Source of the DNA: UBA822 sp965249775
GTDB lineage: Bacteria > Gemmatimonadota > Gemmatimonadetes > Longimicrobiales > Gaopeijiaceae
Direction of reading: 5' to 3'
Assembly: GCA_965249775.1 (NCBI GenBank)
Contig: OZ252253.1
Span: 4,030,001-4,094,000, forward strand
Length of the DNA stretch: 64,000 bases
A model generated the notes under the pieces. It worked only from the letters and a program-made list of their open reading frames with translations. It was not told the origin of the DNA and ran no database searches. This document shows, one piece after another, positions 35,472-44,748 of this stretch. Within the stretch, counting starts at the first letter, position 1; the number at the start of each line of letters is the position of its first letter. A program made the translations under genes and the position numbers.

Positions 35472-35747
35472 CGTCTCCACTCGCAGCTCCCGAATCCCCG
35501 CAGGGGTCACGTTGAAGTGCCGCTGTGGCATCCCCCCGCGACCCTGCTCGGCGACCCGCATGGTCCAGGTGAGGTACTTCTTCTTCTCGAGGCGATCCAG
35601 CGTGGTGTAGAAGGCGCCCTTTGTCACGGTCCTTCCCGCACTATCCTCGAGCTCCTTTCGGAGGCCACGACGGATGCTCGAGCGAAAAAGATTCAGTTCC
35701 GTCGAGGCTCCTCGCTCGTTGGGTCGAGAATCGATACTCAGCCTTCC
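35472..35747 (-). pseudogene. PadR-family regulator remnant, in frame with the ADOP permease
   Basis: The open frame before the permease encodes LRKELEDSAGRTVTKGAFYTTLDRLEKKKYL, then a PQRHFNVTPAGIRELR block: the recognition helix and wing of a PadR winged-helix regulator. The first helix and any ATG are missing; the only start codon in frame is GTG 35627, in the middle of the domain. PadR genes normally precede ADOP genes and act as their repressors. Here the 5' part appears lost next to the divergent ABC-F gene. Whether the remainder is translated as a fusion is open. Confidence 0.7.
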
Positions 35748-35791
35748 CTAGCGCCTGACTGTACGCGGCCGGTTCGTATACATTTTCCGCC

Positions 35792-37798
35792 ATGATCTCC
35801 ATCTCCAACCTCGAAAAGTCGTACGGCGACCGTACGCTCTTCTCCGGCGCGACCTTCCAACTCAACGCGGGGTCGCGCTACGGACTCGTGGGTGCCAACG
35901 GCTCCGGCAAGACGACCTTCCTCGACATCGTGAGCGGTCAGCTCGAGGCCAGCGAGGGCACCGTGTCCGTGCCCAAGCGGCTGCGGCTCGGTGTTTTGCG
36001 GCAGGACCAGTTCTTGTACGAGGACGAGGAGATCCTCGCGGTCGCGATGATGGGCAATCCCGAGCTCTGGGAAGCCATGGTAGAGAAGGAGACGCTCCTG
36101 GCGAAGGCGGAGGAATACTTCGACGCGGATCGCTTCAGTGAGTTGGAGGAGACCGTCCAGCGGCATGATGGCTACACCGCGGAGGCCCGGGCCACCAAGA
36201 TCCTGGAGGGCCTCGGCCTTCCCGGCGACATTCACGGCGATCCGCTGTCCACGCTCTCCGGTGGGTTCAAGCTCCGCGTGTTGCTCGCTCAGGTGCTAGC
36301 CGGCGCTCCCGATGTTCTGCTCCTCGACGAGCCGACGAACCACCTCGACATCCTCTCGATCCGGTGGCTGGAGATGTTCTTGCGTGACTTCGCCGGGCCG
36401 GTGGTCATCATCTCCCACGATCACCGGTTTCTCGACAACGTCTGCACGCACATCCTCGACATCGATTACGAGTCGGTGGTCCTCTATCACGGGGACTACA
36501 CGACCTTTCTCCAGGCCAAGCAGGCCGAGCGCGAGCGCCGGGAGAAGGGGATCGCCTCTAGGGAACGCGAGATCGCGCATCACCAGAGGTTTGTGGATCG
36601 CTTCCGCGCCAAGGCGAGCAAGGCGCGACAGGCGCAAAGCAAGGTGCGCATGATCGAAAAGAAAGCCGAGGGATTGATCGAGCTCGCTCCCAGCTCTCGC
36701 CGCTATCCGACGTTCCGCTTCGAGCAGGTGCGGGATAGCGGGCGCGACGTGCTCAAGCTCGAGGGCGTGAAGAAGGCTTTTGGCGATAACCGGGTGCTCC
36801 ATGGTGTCGATCTCCTGGTGCAGCGGGGCGAGCGGCTCGCGATCATGGGGCCGAACGGCATCGGCAAGTCCACGCTCCTCAAGATCGTCATGGGTGAGCT
36901 CGATGCCGATGAGGGCCAGGTCGACTGGGGATACGAGACCCATCCGGGATATTTCGCGCAGGATCACCAAACCGAGTTCGATCCTCCACACAACACGGCC
37001 GAGAGTTGGGTTTGGGATTCTTGCCCGGACAGGGATATCGGCTATGTGCGAGCGCGGATGGGGCTCATGCTCTTTTCCGGGGATGACTCGAAGAAGCGCT
37101 TGAGCGCGCTTTCAGGCGGTGAAGCGGCCCGGTTGGTATTCACGCGCATGGCGATCGCGCGTCCGAACGTGATGGTGTTGGACGAGCCCACGAACCACCT
37201 GGACCTCGAGTCGATCGAGGCGCTGGTCGAGGGCCTCGAGACGTTTCCGGGGACGATCATCCTGGTGTCGCACGACCGCTGGTTCGTCAGCCGTCTCGCC
37301 ACCCGAATCGTCGAGATCAAGCCGGAGGAAGTCCGCGATTATCACGGGACCTACGAGGAGTACGTGCACTTCTGCGGGGACGATCACCTCGACGCCGACC
37401 GCGTAATCCTCAAGGCGAAGACGGAGAAGAGGAAGAAGAAGGGGAAGGATGGGAAAGACGGGAAGGATGGGAAGGATGGGAGGGATGGAAAGGATGGGAG
37501 GGATGGAAAGGCGGGCAGGGAGCTCGAGGGAGGCAACGGGCGGAAAGCGCCGAGTTCCCGTGCCGTCTCGAAAGCCCGAAAGGCACACCTTCTGAAGCGC
37601 CAGGAAGAGTTGACTGCTTCGATTGAAGCAGCAGAGGCTCGCGTGGCCGAAATCGATGGGATCTTCTGCGAACCCACGTTCTACGAACGAACTCCCGCGG
37701 ACGAAGTGAAGCCCTTGGAGACCGAGCGTGCCTCGCTCCAAGACGAGGTCACCGAGCTCATGTCGGAGTGGGCGCGCGCGGAAGAGGAGCTCGGGTAG
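35792..37798 (+). CDS. ABC-F family protein (ribosome-associated ATPase, YbiT/Uup-like)
   Basis: 668 residues with two ABC domains. First domain: Walker A GANGSGKTTF, signature LSGGFKLRV, Walker B VLLLDEPTNHLD. Second domain: GPNGIGKSTL, LSGGEAARL, VMVLDEPTNHLD. The linker (about 255-290) is the charged P-site interaction motif (FRAKASKARQAQSKVRM). ABC-F proteins act on the ribosome E site and help stalled translation or antibiotic protection. A C-terminal extension has a GKDGKDGKDG-type low-complexity stretch followed by a coiled coil, as in Uup. Transcribed divergently from the ADOP locus. Confidence 0.92.
   Translation: MISISNLEKSYGDRTLFSGATFQLNAGSRYGLVGANGSGKTTFLDIVSGQLEASEGTVSVPKRLRLGVLRQDQFLYEDEEILAVAMMGNPELWEAMVEKETLLAKAEEYFDADRFSELEETVQRHDGYTAEARATKILEGLGLPGDIHGDPLSTLSGGFKLRVLLAQVLAGAPDVLLLDEPTNHLDILSIRWLEMFLRDFAGPVVIISHDHRFLDNVCTHILDIDYESVVLYHGDYTTFLQAKQAERERREKGIASREREIAHHQRFVDRFRAKASKARQAQSKVRMIEKKAEGLIELAPSSRRYPTFRFEQVRDSGRDVLKLEGVKKAFGDNRVLHGVDLLVQRGERLAIMGPNGIGKSTLLKIVMGELDADEGQVDWGYETHPGYFAQDHQTEFDPPHNTAESWVWDSCPDRDIGYVRARMGLMLFSGDDSKKRLSALSGGEAARLVFTRMAIARPNVMVLDEPTNHLDLESIEALVEGLETFPGTIILVSHDRWFVSRLATRIVEIKPEEVRDYHGTYEEYVHFCGDDHLDADRVILKAKTEKRKKKGKDGKDGKDGKDGRDGKDGRDGKAGRELEGGNGRKAPSSRAVSKARKAHLLKRQEELTASIEAAEARVAEIDGIFCEPTFYERTPADEVKPLETERASLQDEVTELMSEWARAEEELG
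37438..37517. repeat. 9-bp minisatellite encoding GKD/GRD repeats in the ABC-F gene
   Basis: Eight near-identical 9-base units of the type GGGAAGGAT / GGGAGGGAT keep the reading frame and encode GKDGKDGKDGKDGRDGKDGRDGKAG. Purine-only on the coding strand, so prone to slippage. The array separates the second ABC domain from the C-terminal coiled coil. Confidence 0.85.
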
Positions 37799-37887
37799 CC
37801 CGAAGCCCTCATCCCGTTCGAGTACCGCACACGCCCGAGGGTGTAGCGGGACCCGCGGCGGAAACGGAGGCTCCCTCCTCGCGAGTG

Positions 37888-38526
37888 CTAGCGCTCCTCA
37901 GCCCGCGTCGCCGCGATCGTATCGAGCCCCGGATACTGCTCGTCCAGGAAGGCGTTCCCCAAGAGAGTGATCTGGTCTTGGTAATTCACGGGTGCCTCGC
38001 CGTGCTCGTCGAAGAGGGCATCGACGGATTCCATACCGGTCACCACCCTCCCGACCGGTGGGAACCCGCCGGCGCAGCATGTATCGTAAAGTGGATTGTC
38101 CTGTCGATTGATGAACAACTGGGTATTGCGCGTGCCGGGGCCGGCCTTCGCGAACGAGATCGTCCCTCGTGTGTTGCTTTCGACGATTGGATCATCCGGG
38201 ATCGTCAGGTCAGCCCATACGGAGTCGAGTGCCGGTTGGCCGCTCAGGCCGAACTGGACCAACCCCGGGTTGACGCGGAAGAATCGGGCTCCGGCGAAAA
38301 AATCGTAACGAGTCAGGTGGTAGATGCGGTCGACGCCCAGGGGCGCCCAATCGCGATAGAACGCCACGACGAAGTCTCCGGCGCTCGTCTCGAACGTGAC
38401 CTGGAACGAATCAGGCGCCTGGACTGAGAGGTCCGAGTCCGAGGGCTCCCAAAGTGCCCGGTACGCGTTCCCGCCATTGCATGCCACCGTAGACAGGGCC
38501 ATGAGAGCACAGAGGACGCGTCGCAT
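37888..38526 (-). CDS. Cyclophilin-type peptidyl-prolyl isomerase, lipoprotein
   Basis: 212 residues from ATG 38526 (GAGGTGGG upstream), giving a lipoprotein signal with STVAC. The cyclophilin fold is seen in SAGDFVVAFYRDWAPLGVDRIYHLTRYDFFAGARFFRVNPGLVQFGLSG (catalytic FFR, Q), SNTRGTISFAKAGPGTRNTQLFIN and GFPPVGRVVTGMESVDAL. It probably helps fold exported proteins in the periplasm. 74 bases before it (in transcription direction) ends the large LuxR-type regulator, so the two may be co-transcribed. Confidence 0.9.
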   Translation of the reverse strand: MRRVLCALMALSTVACNGGNAYRALWEPSDSDLSVQAPDSFQVTFETSAGDFVVAFYRDWAPLGVDRIYHLTRYDFFAGARFFRVNPGLVQFGLSGQPALDSVWADLTIPDDPIVESNTRGTISFAKAGPGTRNTQLFINRQDNPLYDTCCAGGFPPVGRVVTGMESVDALFDEHGEAPVNYQDQITLLGNAFLDEQYPGLDTIAATRAEER

Positions 38527-38600
38527 TCGGCCCACCTCGGTTTTCGGGTTCTCCTGGGTCGTCAGGCCCACCTCGCCTTTCCGGCACAACGGATAGGTAC

Positions 38601-41600
38601 TCATGTCTTCGCCTCTCCCTCGAGCAGGCTGTGCTCCCTTGCGTAGTCGGCCAACTCTCCTCGGGAACCGATCTCGAGCTTCTGGAAGGTATTCGAGAGG
38701 TGCGTGCTCACCGTTCGTGGCGAGATCCCGAGCTGCTTGGCGATGGCCTTGTTCGACTTCCGTAGAGCCACGAGGCGTGCGATCTCCAATTCTCGTTGTG
38801 ACAGGGCCTCCGCCCCCGAGCCTTTGGATATGCTCGGTGGTCGGGTGTCCAGCTCGCCGAACATCCCGCGCGTTTTCCTCAGCTCCGGCTGCGCGCCGAT
38901 CCTTTGGAAGACATCGTGGACCCGGCGAAGTTCCTCGAGGGCTGCATCACGGTCGCCGAGCTCCGCGAGCCTGCCGGCCAACTGCCTCCTCAGCCGAGCC
39001 GCGTCGTAGATCATGGGCACCTCCTCGAGGGCTTCGGCGGCCTTGAGCATCAACACGCTGCTTTGTTCGATATCGCCGGCGTACAAGACCTTGAATGACT
39101 CGAAAGCGGCAAGCCAAGCCAGGCCAGTCTTGGTGTTCAGTTTCTTGCCATAACGCCGCATGCGCTTCTCGATGTGGCGACCGGCCTCTGTGTCATGGAT
39201 CTGGACGTACGCCTCGCCGATCAACGGCAGAAGACGATGGGCCGCCCAGACGATGAAGCCGGTGTTCTCCGCGACGGCCAAGCCGGCTTCACCGATTCGG
39301 ATCGCTTCGTCAGGCTCTTCTGCAGCCAAATGATAAGCGGCCTTACCGATATGGGCGGGTATCACCAGATGAACTCGGGACATGTCGCCAGTGGCTGCAC
39401 CGGACAGCGTCCATGCTTCGTCCACGCAGGCTCGGCCGCGCTCGATCTCGCCGCGGCCCAGGTAGATCAGCGAAAGCCAAACGAGCAGACGCGGCAAGAG
39501 GGCGTCTTGTCCGAGCGTTCGCGCTTTGGCCACCACCTGCTCACCGAGTGCGATGCCGTAATTCCACTCTCCTGTGGCCATCGCGTGTTCGAGCAGAACC
39601 TCCGAGGTCCAGAGACGCAGAACGGGAGACCGCAAGTCCTTGGCGATCTTGCGACAGCGCTTGATGTGGCCGTCCATCACTTCGACTTCGCCGAGAAAAC
39701 CCTCCAGAATAGCCAGCCACAGGTAAGTCCAGAACGTGATCTGCCGGTCTCCCGCCTCCTCCGAGAGGGCGATGACCATACGACCCTGCTTGCGCGCCTC
39801 GTCGGGGTCTCCGAGCCAGATGTGGAGGATCATCAACTCGTTTCGGACTCTCGCCAAGAGACCCGCGTCTCCCACCGTTTCGGCGACGGCGAGCGCCGTT
39901 TCCATCTCCTCACGAGCCTCGTCGACATTCCCCTGTGCTTGCAGTGCCCGTCCCTTGTACCGATGGAGTTGGGCTTCGATGGACCGATCGGCCCCCGCCT
40001 TCGCGTACTCCAGTCCTGCGGTGTACGAGGCCACGGCCTCGTCGAACCGTCCGGGAAAGTATGCGGTCCCTCCGATCCGTCCGTGGAGGTCGGCCGCGCG
40101 CTCGTTATCCCCGCGCTCGATGGCGATCTCCAGGGCCGCCTTCGAATGATCCACGGCCCCTCGGTATTTGCCGAGTCGTTGAAGCACCCGCGCAAGATCT
40201 TCCTCCAGGGGGAGTACCTCGACGCCGGTATCCTCTTCCGTGAACGCACCTGCCCGAACCCGCTCGATCGCCTCCGTCAAGAATCCCGCGGCCTCGCTAG
40301 TGGCCCGACTTTCCAGCGCGTCCCGTCCCGCCGCCGCGAGGTACGTGACGACCCGAGGGTCGTCACCCCCGGCGCGGGAGAAGTGATAGGCCAGGGCATG
40401 AACAGGATCCTCGATCAGCGCTGGGTCTCCACGCTCCAACGCTTCCCCCATTCGCCGATGGAGCGTCCGCGCCCGGGCGAGCCCCATCTCGGAGTAGATG
40501 ACTTCCTGCACCAAGGGATGGACGAACCGGTAAACGATGTGGGCTCCGTCGGCTGCTTCTTCGACGAGCTGTGTCTTCCGAAGTTGGTCCAGGCCCGCCA
40601 GCATGTCGGCTTCGGGCTGCTCTGCGAGGGTGCTGAGGAGCCCATGGCTTACTCTGGCACCCGCCACTGCCAGCACCTTTGCGACCTCCTGTGCCGCTGG
40701 GCTCAACTCGCCGAACCGGGCGGCAACCGCCTCGGTGACCGACGCTGGGAGGTCGAGATCCTCGACCTCCCACCCCAACCACCGCCCGTCCTGCAGGAAG
40801 ACCTTTCCCGAGTCCACGAGTGACTTGAGGATCTCCTCCACGAAGTAGGGATTCCCTCCAGCACGTTCATGCACCTGCCGCGCCAACGGTTCCGCGATGC
40901 CGGCATCGGCTTGAAACGTACGGAGAACCAAGTCGACAGTTTCGTCGGCGGAGAGCGGTCCGACATCCAATGCCTCCGAGCCCGAAACCGACAGCAGCGG
41001 TCGCTCCATCTTTTGGAACGCCGGATTGTGGACGAGTTGCTCGGTGTTGTACACGCCGAGGAGAACGAGGGGGACCTCGGCGATTTGCCGTGAAACGAAG
41101 TGAAACAGGTCCAGGCCCGAAGGATCGCTCCAGTGGAGGTCATCGAGCACGACCAGAAGCGGAGTTCTCTTGCTCAGCCTCCGCAGCAATTCGGTAAAAT
41201 TCCAATGGATGCGTGTTCGAAGCTCTCCGGTTCGAAGATCGCCGGGACCGGCCGAGGCAAAGACAGGGTCCGGGGTAGCTCCACCACGCAGCCCCGGTAC
41301 TACGATCGAGAGCTCTTCCTCGCCCCCCCGCGTCAGCACCGACAGTGTGGCGTCCTCCATCTCCCGCAGCTTCGGGAAAAAGGCGTTGGACCAGAGTCCG
41401 TAGGGAACGCCCCTGTCCATGCGATACGCCTGACCGCTGACGGTGTCGAAGCCGAGGCGGCTCCCTTGTTCGACCACGGCGGAGGCTAGACGAGACTTGC
41501 CCGTTCCCGTATCGCCTTTGAGAAAGACTGCCGCTCCCGTACCCCCTTGCGCCGAGGCGAGCGTCTTGGCGAGGGCTTCGAGTTCGTCGATGCGGCCCAC

Positions 41601-41630
41601 GAGGGGCCGTGATGGTAGCATGTCTGACAT
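38601..41630 (-). CDS. Large ATPase-TPR-LuxR transcriptional regulator (LAL/MalT-like)
   Basis: 1009 residues from ATG 41630; an in-frame ATG three codons on is possible, while longer starts are not protein-like. Order: AAA/STAND ATPase with Walker A GDTGTGKSRLAS and Walker B LLVVLDDLHWSDPSGLDL; helical TPR-like region (about 400-930) with repeated E-R-A-L patterns; C-terminal LuxR HTH (SQRELEIARLVALRKSNKAIAKQLGISPRTVSTHLSNTFQKL). Such proteins sense small ligands and activate transcription. No target is evident; it is divergent from the cupredoxin-like gene. Confidence 0.9.
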   Translation of the reverse strand: MSDMLPSRPLVGRIDELEALAKTLASAQGGTGAAVFLKGDTGTGKSRLASAVVEQGSRLGFDTVSGQAYRMDRGVPYGLWSNAFFPKLREMEDATLSVLTRGGEEELSIVVPGLRGGATPDPVFASAGPGDLRTGELRTRIHWNFTELLRRLSKRTPLLVVLDDLHWSDPSGLDLFHFVSRQIAEVPLVLLGVYNTEQLVHNPAFQKMERPLLSVSGSEALDVGPLSADETVDLVLRTFQADAGIAEPLARQVHERAGGNPYFVEEILKSLVDSGKVFLQDGRWLGWEVEDLDLPASVTEAVAARFGELSPAAQEVAKVLAVAGARVSHGLLSTLAEQPEADMLAGLDQLRKTQLVEEAADGAHIVYRFVHPLVQEVIYSEMGLARARTLHRRMGEALERGDPALIEDPVHALAYHFSRAGGDDPRVVTYLAAAGRDALESRATSEAAGFLTEAIERVRAGAFTEEDTGVEVLPLEEDLARVLQRLGKYRGAVDHSKAALEIAIERGDNERAADLHGRIGGTAYFPGRFDEAVASYTAGLEYAKAGADRSIEAQLHRYKGRALQAQGNVDEAREEMETALAVAETVGDAGLLARVRNELMILHIWLGDPDEARKQGRMVIALSEEAGDRQITFWTYLWLAILEGFLGEVEVMDGHIKRCRKIAKDLRSPVLRLWTSEVLLEHAMATGEWNYGIALGEQVVAKARTLGQDALLPRLLVWLSLIYLGRGEIERGRACVDEAWTLSGAATGDMSRVHLVIPAHIGKAAYHLAAEEPDEAIRIGEAGLAVAENTGFIVWAAHRLLPLIGEAYVQIHDTEAGRHIEKRMRRYGKKLNTKTGLAWLAAFESFKVLYAGDIEQSSVLMLKAAEALEEVPMIYDAARLRRQLAGRLAELGDRDAALEELRRVHDVFQRIGAQPELRKTRGMFGELDTRPPSISKGSGAEALSQRELEIARLVALRKSNKAIAKQLGISPRTVSTHLSNTFQKLEIGSRGELADYAREHSLLEGEAKT

Positions 41631-41823
41631 ATTGCGTTTTAGGTGGTTCGAGGTTCCCCCAAAGTTTCGTGTGAAACGCTCGCGCACAAGGGAGCGGCGG
41701 GCTGTGAACCGGAGCCGCCATACAGTGGTATCATGGGAAAGTGTTCGACGAAGTGCGGGTCCGGGGAGTATGTGTCCCGGCTCCGACCATGACGTCCGGA
41801 AACAAATCTCAGGATACGTTGTC

Positions 41824-42498
41824 ATGATGGCGATCCGGTACAAGACGTTGAAGTTTCTCATTGCGGGCATTGTGGTTCTGTCGTTCCTTGTCGCCGCTCA
41901 TCGGCCGGGAGCGGGTGATGGACAAGCGGGCGGCGTTTCCGGCCGGATCACCTTTGCCACGGTTCCCGCCGACGAGTTTTTCAAGCCCACGGACGCTGTC
42001 GTCTATCTCACGGGAGAGGGGTTGGCAGATGCCCCCGCTGGAGCCCAGGCAGAGCCACGCGTTACTCTTCTGGATCAGATCGACTACGCGTTTGCTCCGA
42101 GGGTGCTGCCGATCGTCGCCGGTACCGAGCTCAGTTTCCACAATGGGGATTCCGAGCTCCACAACGTCCACACCTTTGCGAAGGGTCGCCCGGCGAATCG
42201 TATGTTCAATCGATCACAGCTCCCCGGCTCGACTTTCACCGAAACGTTCGAGCAGCCGGACAGTATCCTTGTTCGTTGCGATATCCATTCCCAGATGATT
42301 GCTCATATCCTCGTGCTTCCAAACGCTTTTCATACGATGCCGGCCGAGGATGGGAGCTACTCCGTCGAGGGCGTTCCACCGGGCAGCTATGAGCTCACGG
42401 CGTGGCATGAGCTATTCGGGCGCGTGACGGTGCCTGTCGACGTAGGGCCGGAAGGGATTACCCCCGTTGACGTCACGTTTTCGGATCCGTTCGAGTAA
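41824..42498 (+). CDS. Cupredoxin-like secreted copper protein with C-terminal carboxypeptidase-regulatory-like domain
   Basis: 224 residues; ATG 41824 or 41827 gives a signal anchor (LKFLIAGIVVLSFLVAAH). The first domain (residues 40-165) has the type-1 copper pattern: H in SELHNVHTF, then CDIHSQM with Cys, His and Met spaced as in plastocyanin. The second (about 165-224) is a short beta sandwich (GSYSVEGVPPGSYELTAWHE) like carboxypeptidase regulatory or SpaA-type folds. Similar proteins are described as plastocyanin/methylamine-utilisation type. A role in periplasmic electron transfer is likely. Confidence 0.85.
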   Translation: MMAIRYKTLKFLIAGIVVLSFLVAAHRPGAGDGQAGGVSGRITFATVPADEFFKPTDAVVYLTGEGLADAPAGAQAEPRVTLLDQIDYAFAPRVLPIVAGTELSFHNGDSELHNVHTFAKGRPANRMFNRSQLPGSTFTETFEQPDSILVRCDIHSQMIAHILVLPNAFHTMPAEDGSYSVEGVPPGSYELTAWHELFGRVTVPVDVGPEGITPVDVTFSDPFE

Positions 42499-42691
42499 TC
42501 GCGTGCCGTGCGTCTGGGGTGGGCCTGGGTCTTCGTAGGAACTTCGCCGTACTGGATTTTTCCTCCAAGCATCGCCACAGTGAGGCATACGCTCTTCCTT
42601 TTCAACGGCCCTCTAACCCCCACGTCGAGCGCGTCAGAATGGACAACATGCCCCGTCCGTTCCTTCCAATCGGGACTGGTTCCGGCGAAGG

Positions 42692-44203
42692 ATGACACCG
42701 AGGGTAATGCCGACGGAGCGGCCGATCGATGATGCCGTGGAGCGCATTGAATTGGCGCCTGGGTTCACGATCTCACGCATATCGACCGGTCTTCGGCGGA
42801 TCTCGGAGAACCGCCTCTCTGACGAGGAGCGCGACGGAGAGCGCGATGGGGAGGCGCTCGAGCCCGCTCTGACATCGGGTGCCCTTGATCGCTATCTCGA
42901 TGCGGGCCTCACGACGTTCTCGATTGCGAACCAGTCCGCCGACGCGAACGCTGGCCGCTTGCAAGGGGGTCACGCGGGGGGTGCCGAGGCGCAGCTTCTC
43001 ACCACGTGGGTGCCTGAGCCCGGCCAGATCACATCAGAGGTTGTGCGCAGCGCCATCGAACAGTCGCTCGTCCGCATGGGAATCGAACGAATCGACCTTC
43101 TTCAGTTCGATGCCTGGAGCTATGCCGATCCGGTTTGGCTCGATTGCCTCTTCTGGCTTCAGGACTTGAAAGAAGAGGGGCTCATCCGCCATCTCGGACT
43201 CAGGAATTTCGATACCGCCCATCTCCGCATCGCTGTGACCAGCGGCATCGACGTAGTGTCCAACCAGGTTTCCTATTCCCTCATCGACCAGAGAGCCCGA
43301 GGTGACATGGCCGCTCTCTGCCTCGCACACGATGTCAAACTACTGGTGTTCGGAACGCTGGCCGGAGGCCTGCTCACGGAACGCTGGCTGAAGACACGGA
43401 GGCCCGAGCTGGAGGATTTGACCACTGATGCGGAGGCGAAGTACTGGCGTTTCATCCAGGCGGCCGGGGGATGGGACGCCTTTCAGCACGTCCTCGAGTG
43501 CTTGCAGGGCGTGGCGAAGAGGCACAAGGTCTCCATTGCCAACGTCGCGTGTCGCTACATGCTCGATCTGCCCGCCGTGGGCGCAATCATCATGGGAGCA
43601 CGAGACGGGGTAAAGGAGCACATTCAGGACAATCTGAGAACCTTCCGGGTGTCGCTCACTAGAAAGAATCGATCAGACATTGAGCACGCTCTGACGAGAC
43701 TCAATCCCCTCCCGGGCGACTGCGGGGACGAGTATCGTAGGCCCCCGTTCTTGACGGCCACCGGTGACCCGGGCCAGCGCTTTCTCGACTTCCCTCGCCC
43801 GTACGAGACGACACGGGGCCCTGATCGTCGGAGCATGGTTCTTACGGGGACGGCCTGGGAAGAGACCGCGGGGTTCTCCCGCGCTGTACGCCAGGGCCAG
43901 CACGTCTGGATTTCGGGCACGACGGCGACGCACAGGTCACGGCTGATCGGCGGGACCGACCCGGAGGCGCAGGCGCATTTTGCGGTCGACAAGATTGCCG
44001 GAGCGCTCCAGTCGCTGGGAAGCAGGCTCGAGGATGTGATTCGTACCCGGATGTACATTCGAGATCCCTCCATGTGGGAAGCTGTGGCCCGGGTACACGG
44101 AGAGCGGTTTGGTCACATACTCCCTGCTACCACCATGATTCAGGCGGGTCTGATCGGAGACGCGAACTTGGTCGAGATCGAGGCGGAGGCCATAGTCCCA
44201 TGA
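42692..44203 (+). CDS. Aldo/keto reductase-like protein fused to a Rid (YjgF) domain; AKR catalytic residues lost
   Basis: 503 residues; ATG 42692, alternatively 42707. Residues about 20-345 have the AKR barrel (IRHLGLRNFDTAHLRIAVTSGIDVVSNQVSYSLIDQR, VKLLVFGTLAGGLLTERWL, VAIIMGAR near the cofactor site). Residues about 380-503 are a complete Rid domain (GQHVWISGTTATH, VIRTRMYIRD, ATTMIQAGL). In active relatives the strand motifs read D-x-A-x-x-Y, T-K-W and Q-F-H-W; here they are SIANQSAD, TTW and QFDAW, so Asp, Tyr, Lys and His of the tetrad all appear replaced. The AKR part may bind but not reduce. Its stop overlaps the GrpB start. Confidence 0.87.
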   Translation: MTPRVMPTERPIDDAVERIELAPGFTISRISTGLRRISENRLSDEERDGERDGEALEPALTSGALDRYLDAGLTTFSIANQSADANAGRLQGGHAGGAEAQLLTTWVPEPGQITSEVVRSAIEQSLVRMGIERIDLLQFDAWSYADPVWLDCLFWLQDLKEEGLIRHLGLRNFDTAHLRIAVTSGIDVVSNQVSYSLIDQRARGDMAALCLAHDVKLLVFGTLAGGLLTERWLKTRRPELEDLTTDAEAKYWRFIQAAGGWDAFQHVLECLQGVAKRHKVSIANVACRYMLDLPAVGAIIMGARDGVKEHIQDNLRTFRVSLTRKNRSDIEHALTRLNPLPGDCGDEYRRPPFLTATGDPGQRFLDFPRPYETTRGPDRRSMVLTGTAWEETAGFSRAVRQGQHVWISGTTATHRSRLIGGTDPEAQAHFAVDKIAGALQSLGSRLEDVIRTRMYIRDPSMWEAVARVHGERFGHILPATTMIQAGLIGDANLVEIEAEAIVP

Positions 44204-44748
44204 TCGCGGTAACCAGCTACAACGAGGATTGGCCCAAGCGTTTTAGAGAAGTCCGAGACTGCCCCCGTGCAGAGTTGGCGGGAGAGGTGGGGGCCTTAAA
44301 AATCGAGCATTTCGGGAGCACCGCCGTCCCGGGACTCGTGTCGAGGCCGGTTCTCGACATATGCGTCGTCGTTCCCGAAGCGTCTGATATGCCGTCGCTC
44401 ATAGGCGGGCTGGAGCGGTTGGGCTACGTGTATCAAGCGGATGAAGGGCGGCTGGGGCTAGAGACCTTCCGCCGAAGAGGGCCGGACGTACCGTTTCTCG
44501 AGCACAAGCGGGATTTCGCGCCCCATCTTCTATACGCGTCGGTTCTGGGTGCCTCCGAGCTCCGCAGATGTTTGGCGTTCCGCGACCATCTCAATGAGGA
44601 CGCCGAAGCCAGAGCCACCTACGCAAGACTCAAGATCGATCTCGCACCGCATGCAGATGCCGAAGCATACTTACTGGCGAAGACCGAGTTCATTGGATCC
44701 GTGATGTCTGCGTTAGGCGAAGAACCGCTGCAAGAGAAGGAGCCCTAA
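44200..44748 (+). CDS. GrpB family protein (nucleotidyltransferase fold)
   Basis: 182 residues from ATG 44200, which overlaps the upstream stop (ATGA). The GrpB signature HFGSTAVPGLVSRPVLDICVVV is present near residue 29, with HKRDFAPHLLYASV further on and KIDLAPHADAEAYLLAKTEFI at the end. The family belongs to the nucleotidyltransferase superfamily and its biochemical role is unsettled. It is translationally coupled to the AKR-Rid gene, perhaps sharing a function in small-molecule modification. Convergent overlap of four bases with the FKBP gene. Confidence 0.88.
   Translation: MIAVTSYNEDWPKRFREVRDCPRAELAGEVGALKIEHFGSTAVPGLVSRPVLDICVVVPEASDMPSLIGGLERLGYVYQADEGRLGLETFRRRGPDVPFLEHKRDFAPHLLYASVLGASELRRCLAFRDHLNEDAEARATYARLKIDLAPHADAEAYLLAKTEFIGSVMSALGEEPLQEKEP

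Noticed and set aside
39174..40823. Plus-strand frame of 549 codons opposite the LuxR-type regulator
   Set aside because: The minus-strand protein has ATPase and LuxR motifs; the antisense frame shows no domain and no ribosome site.
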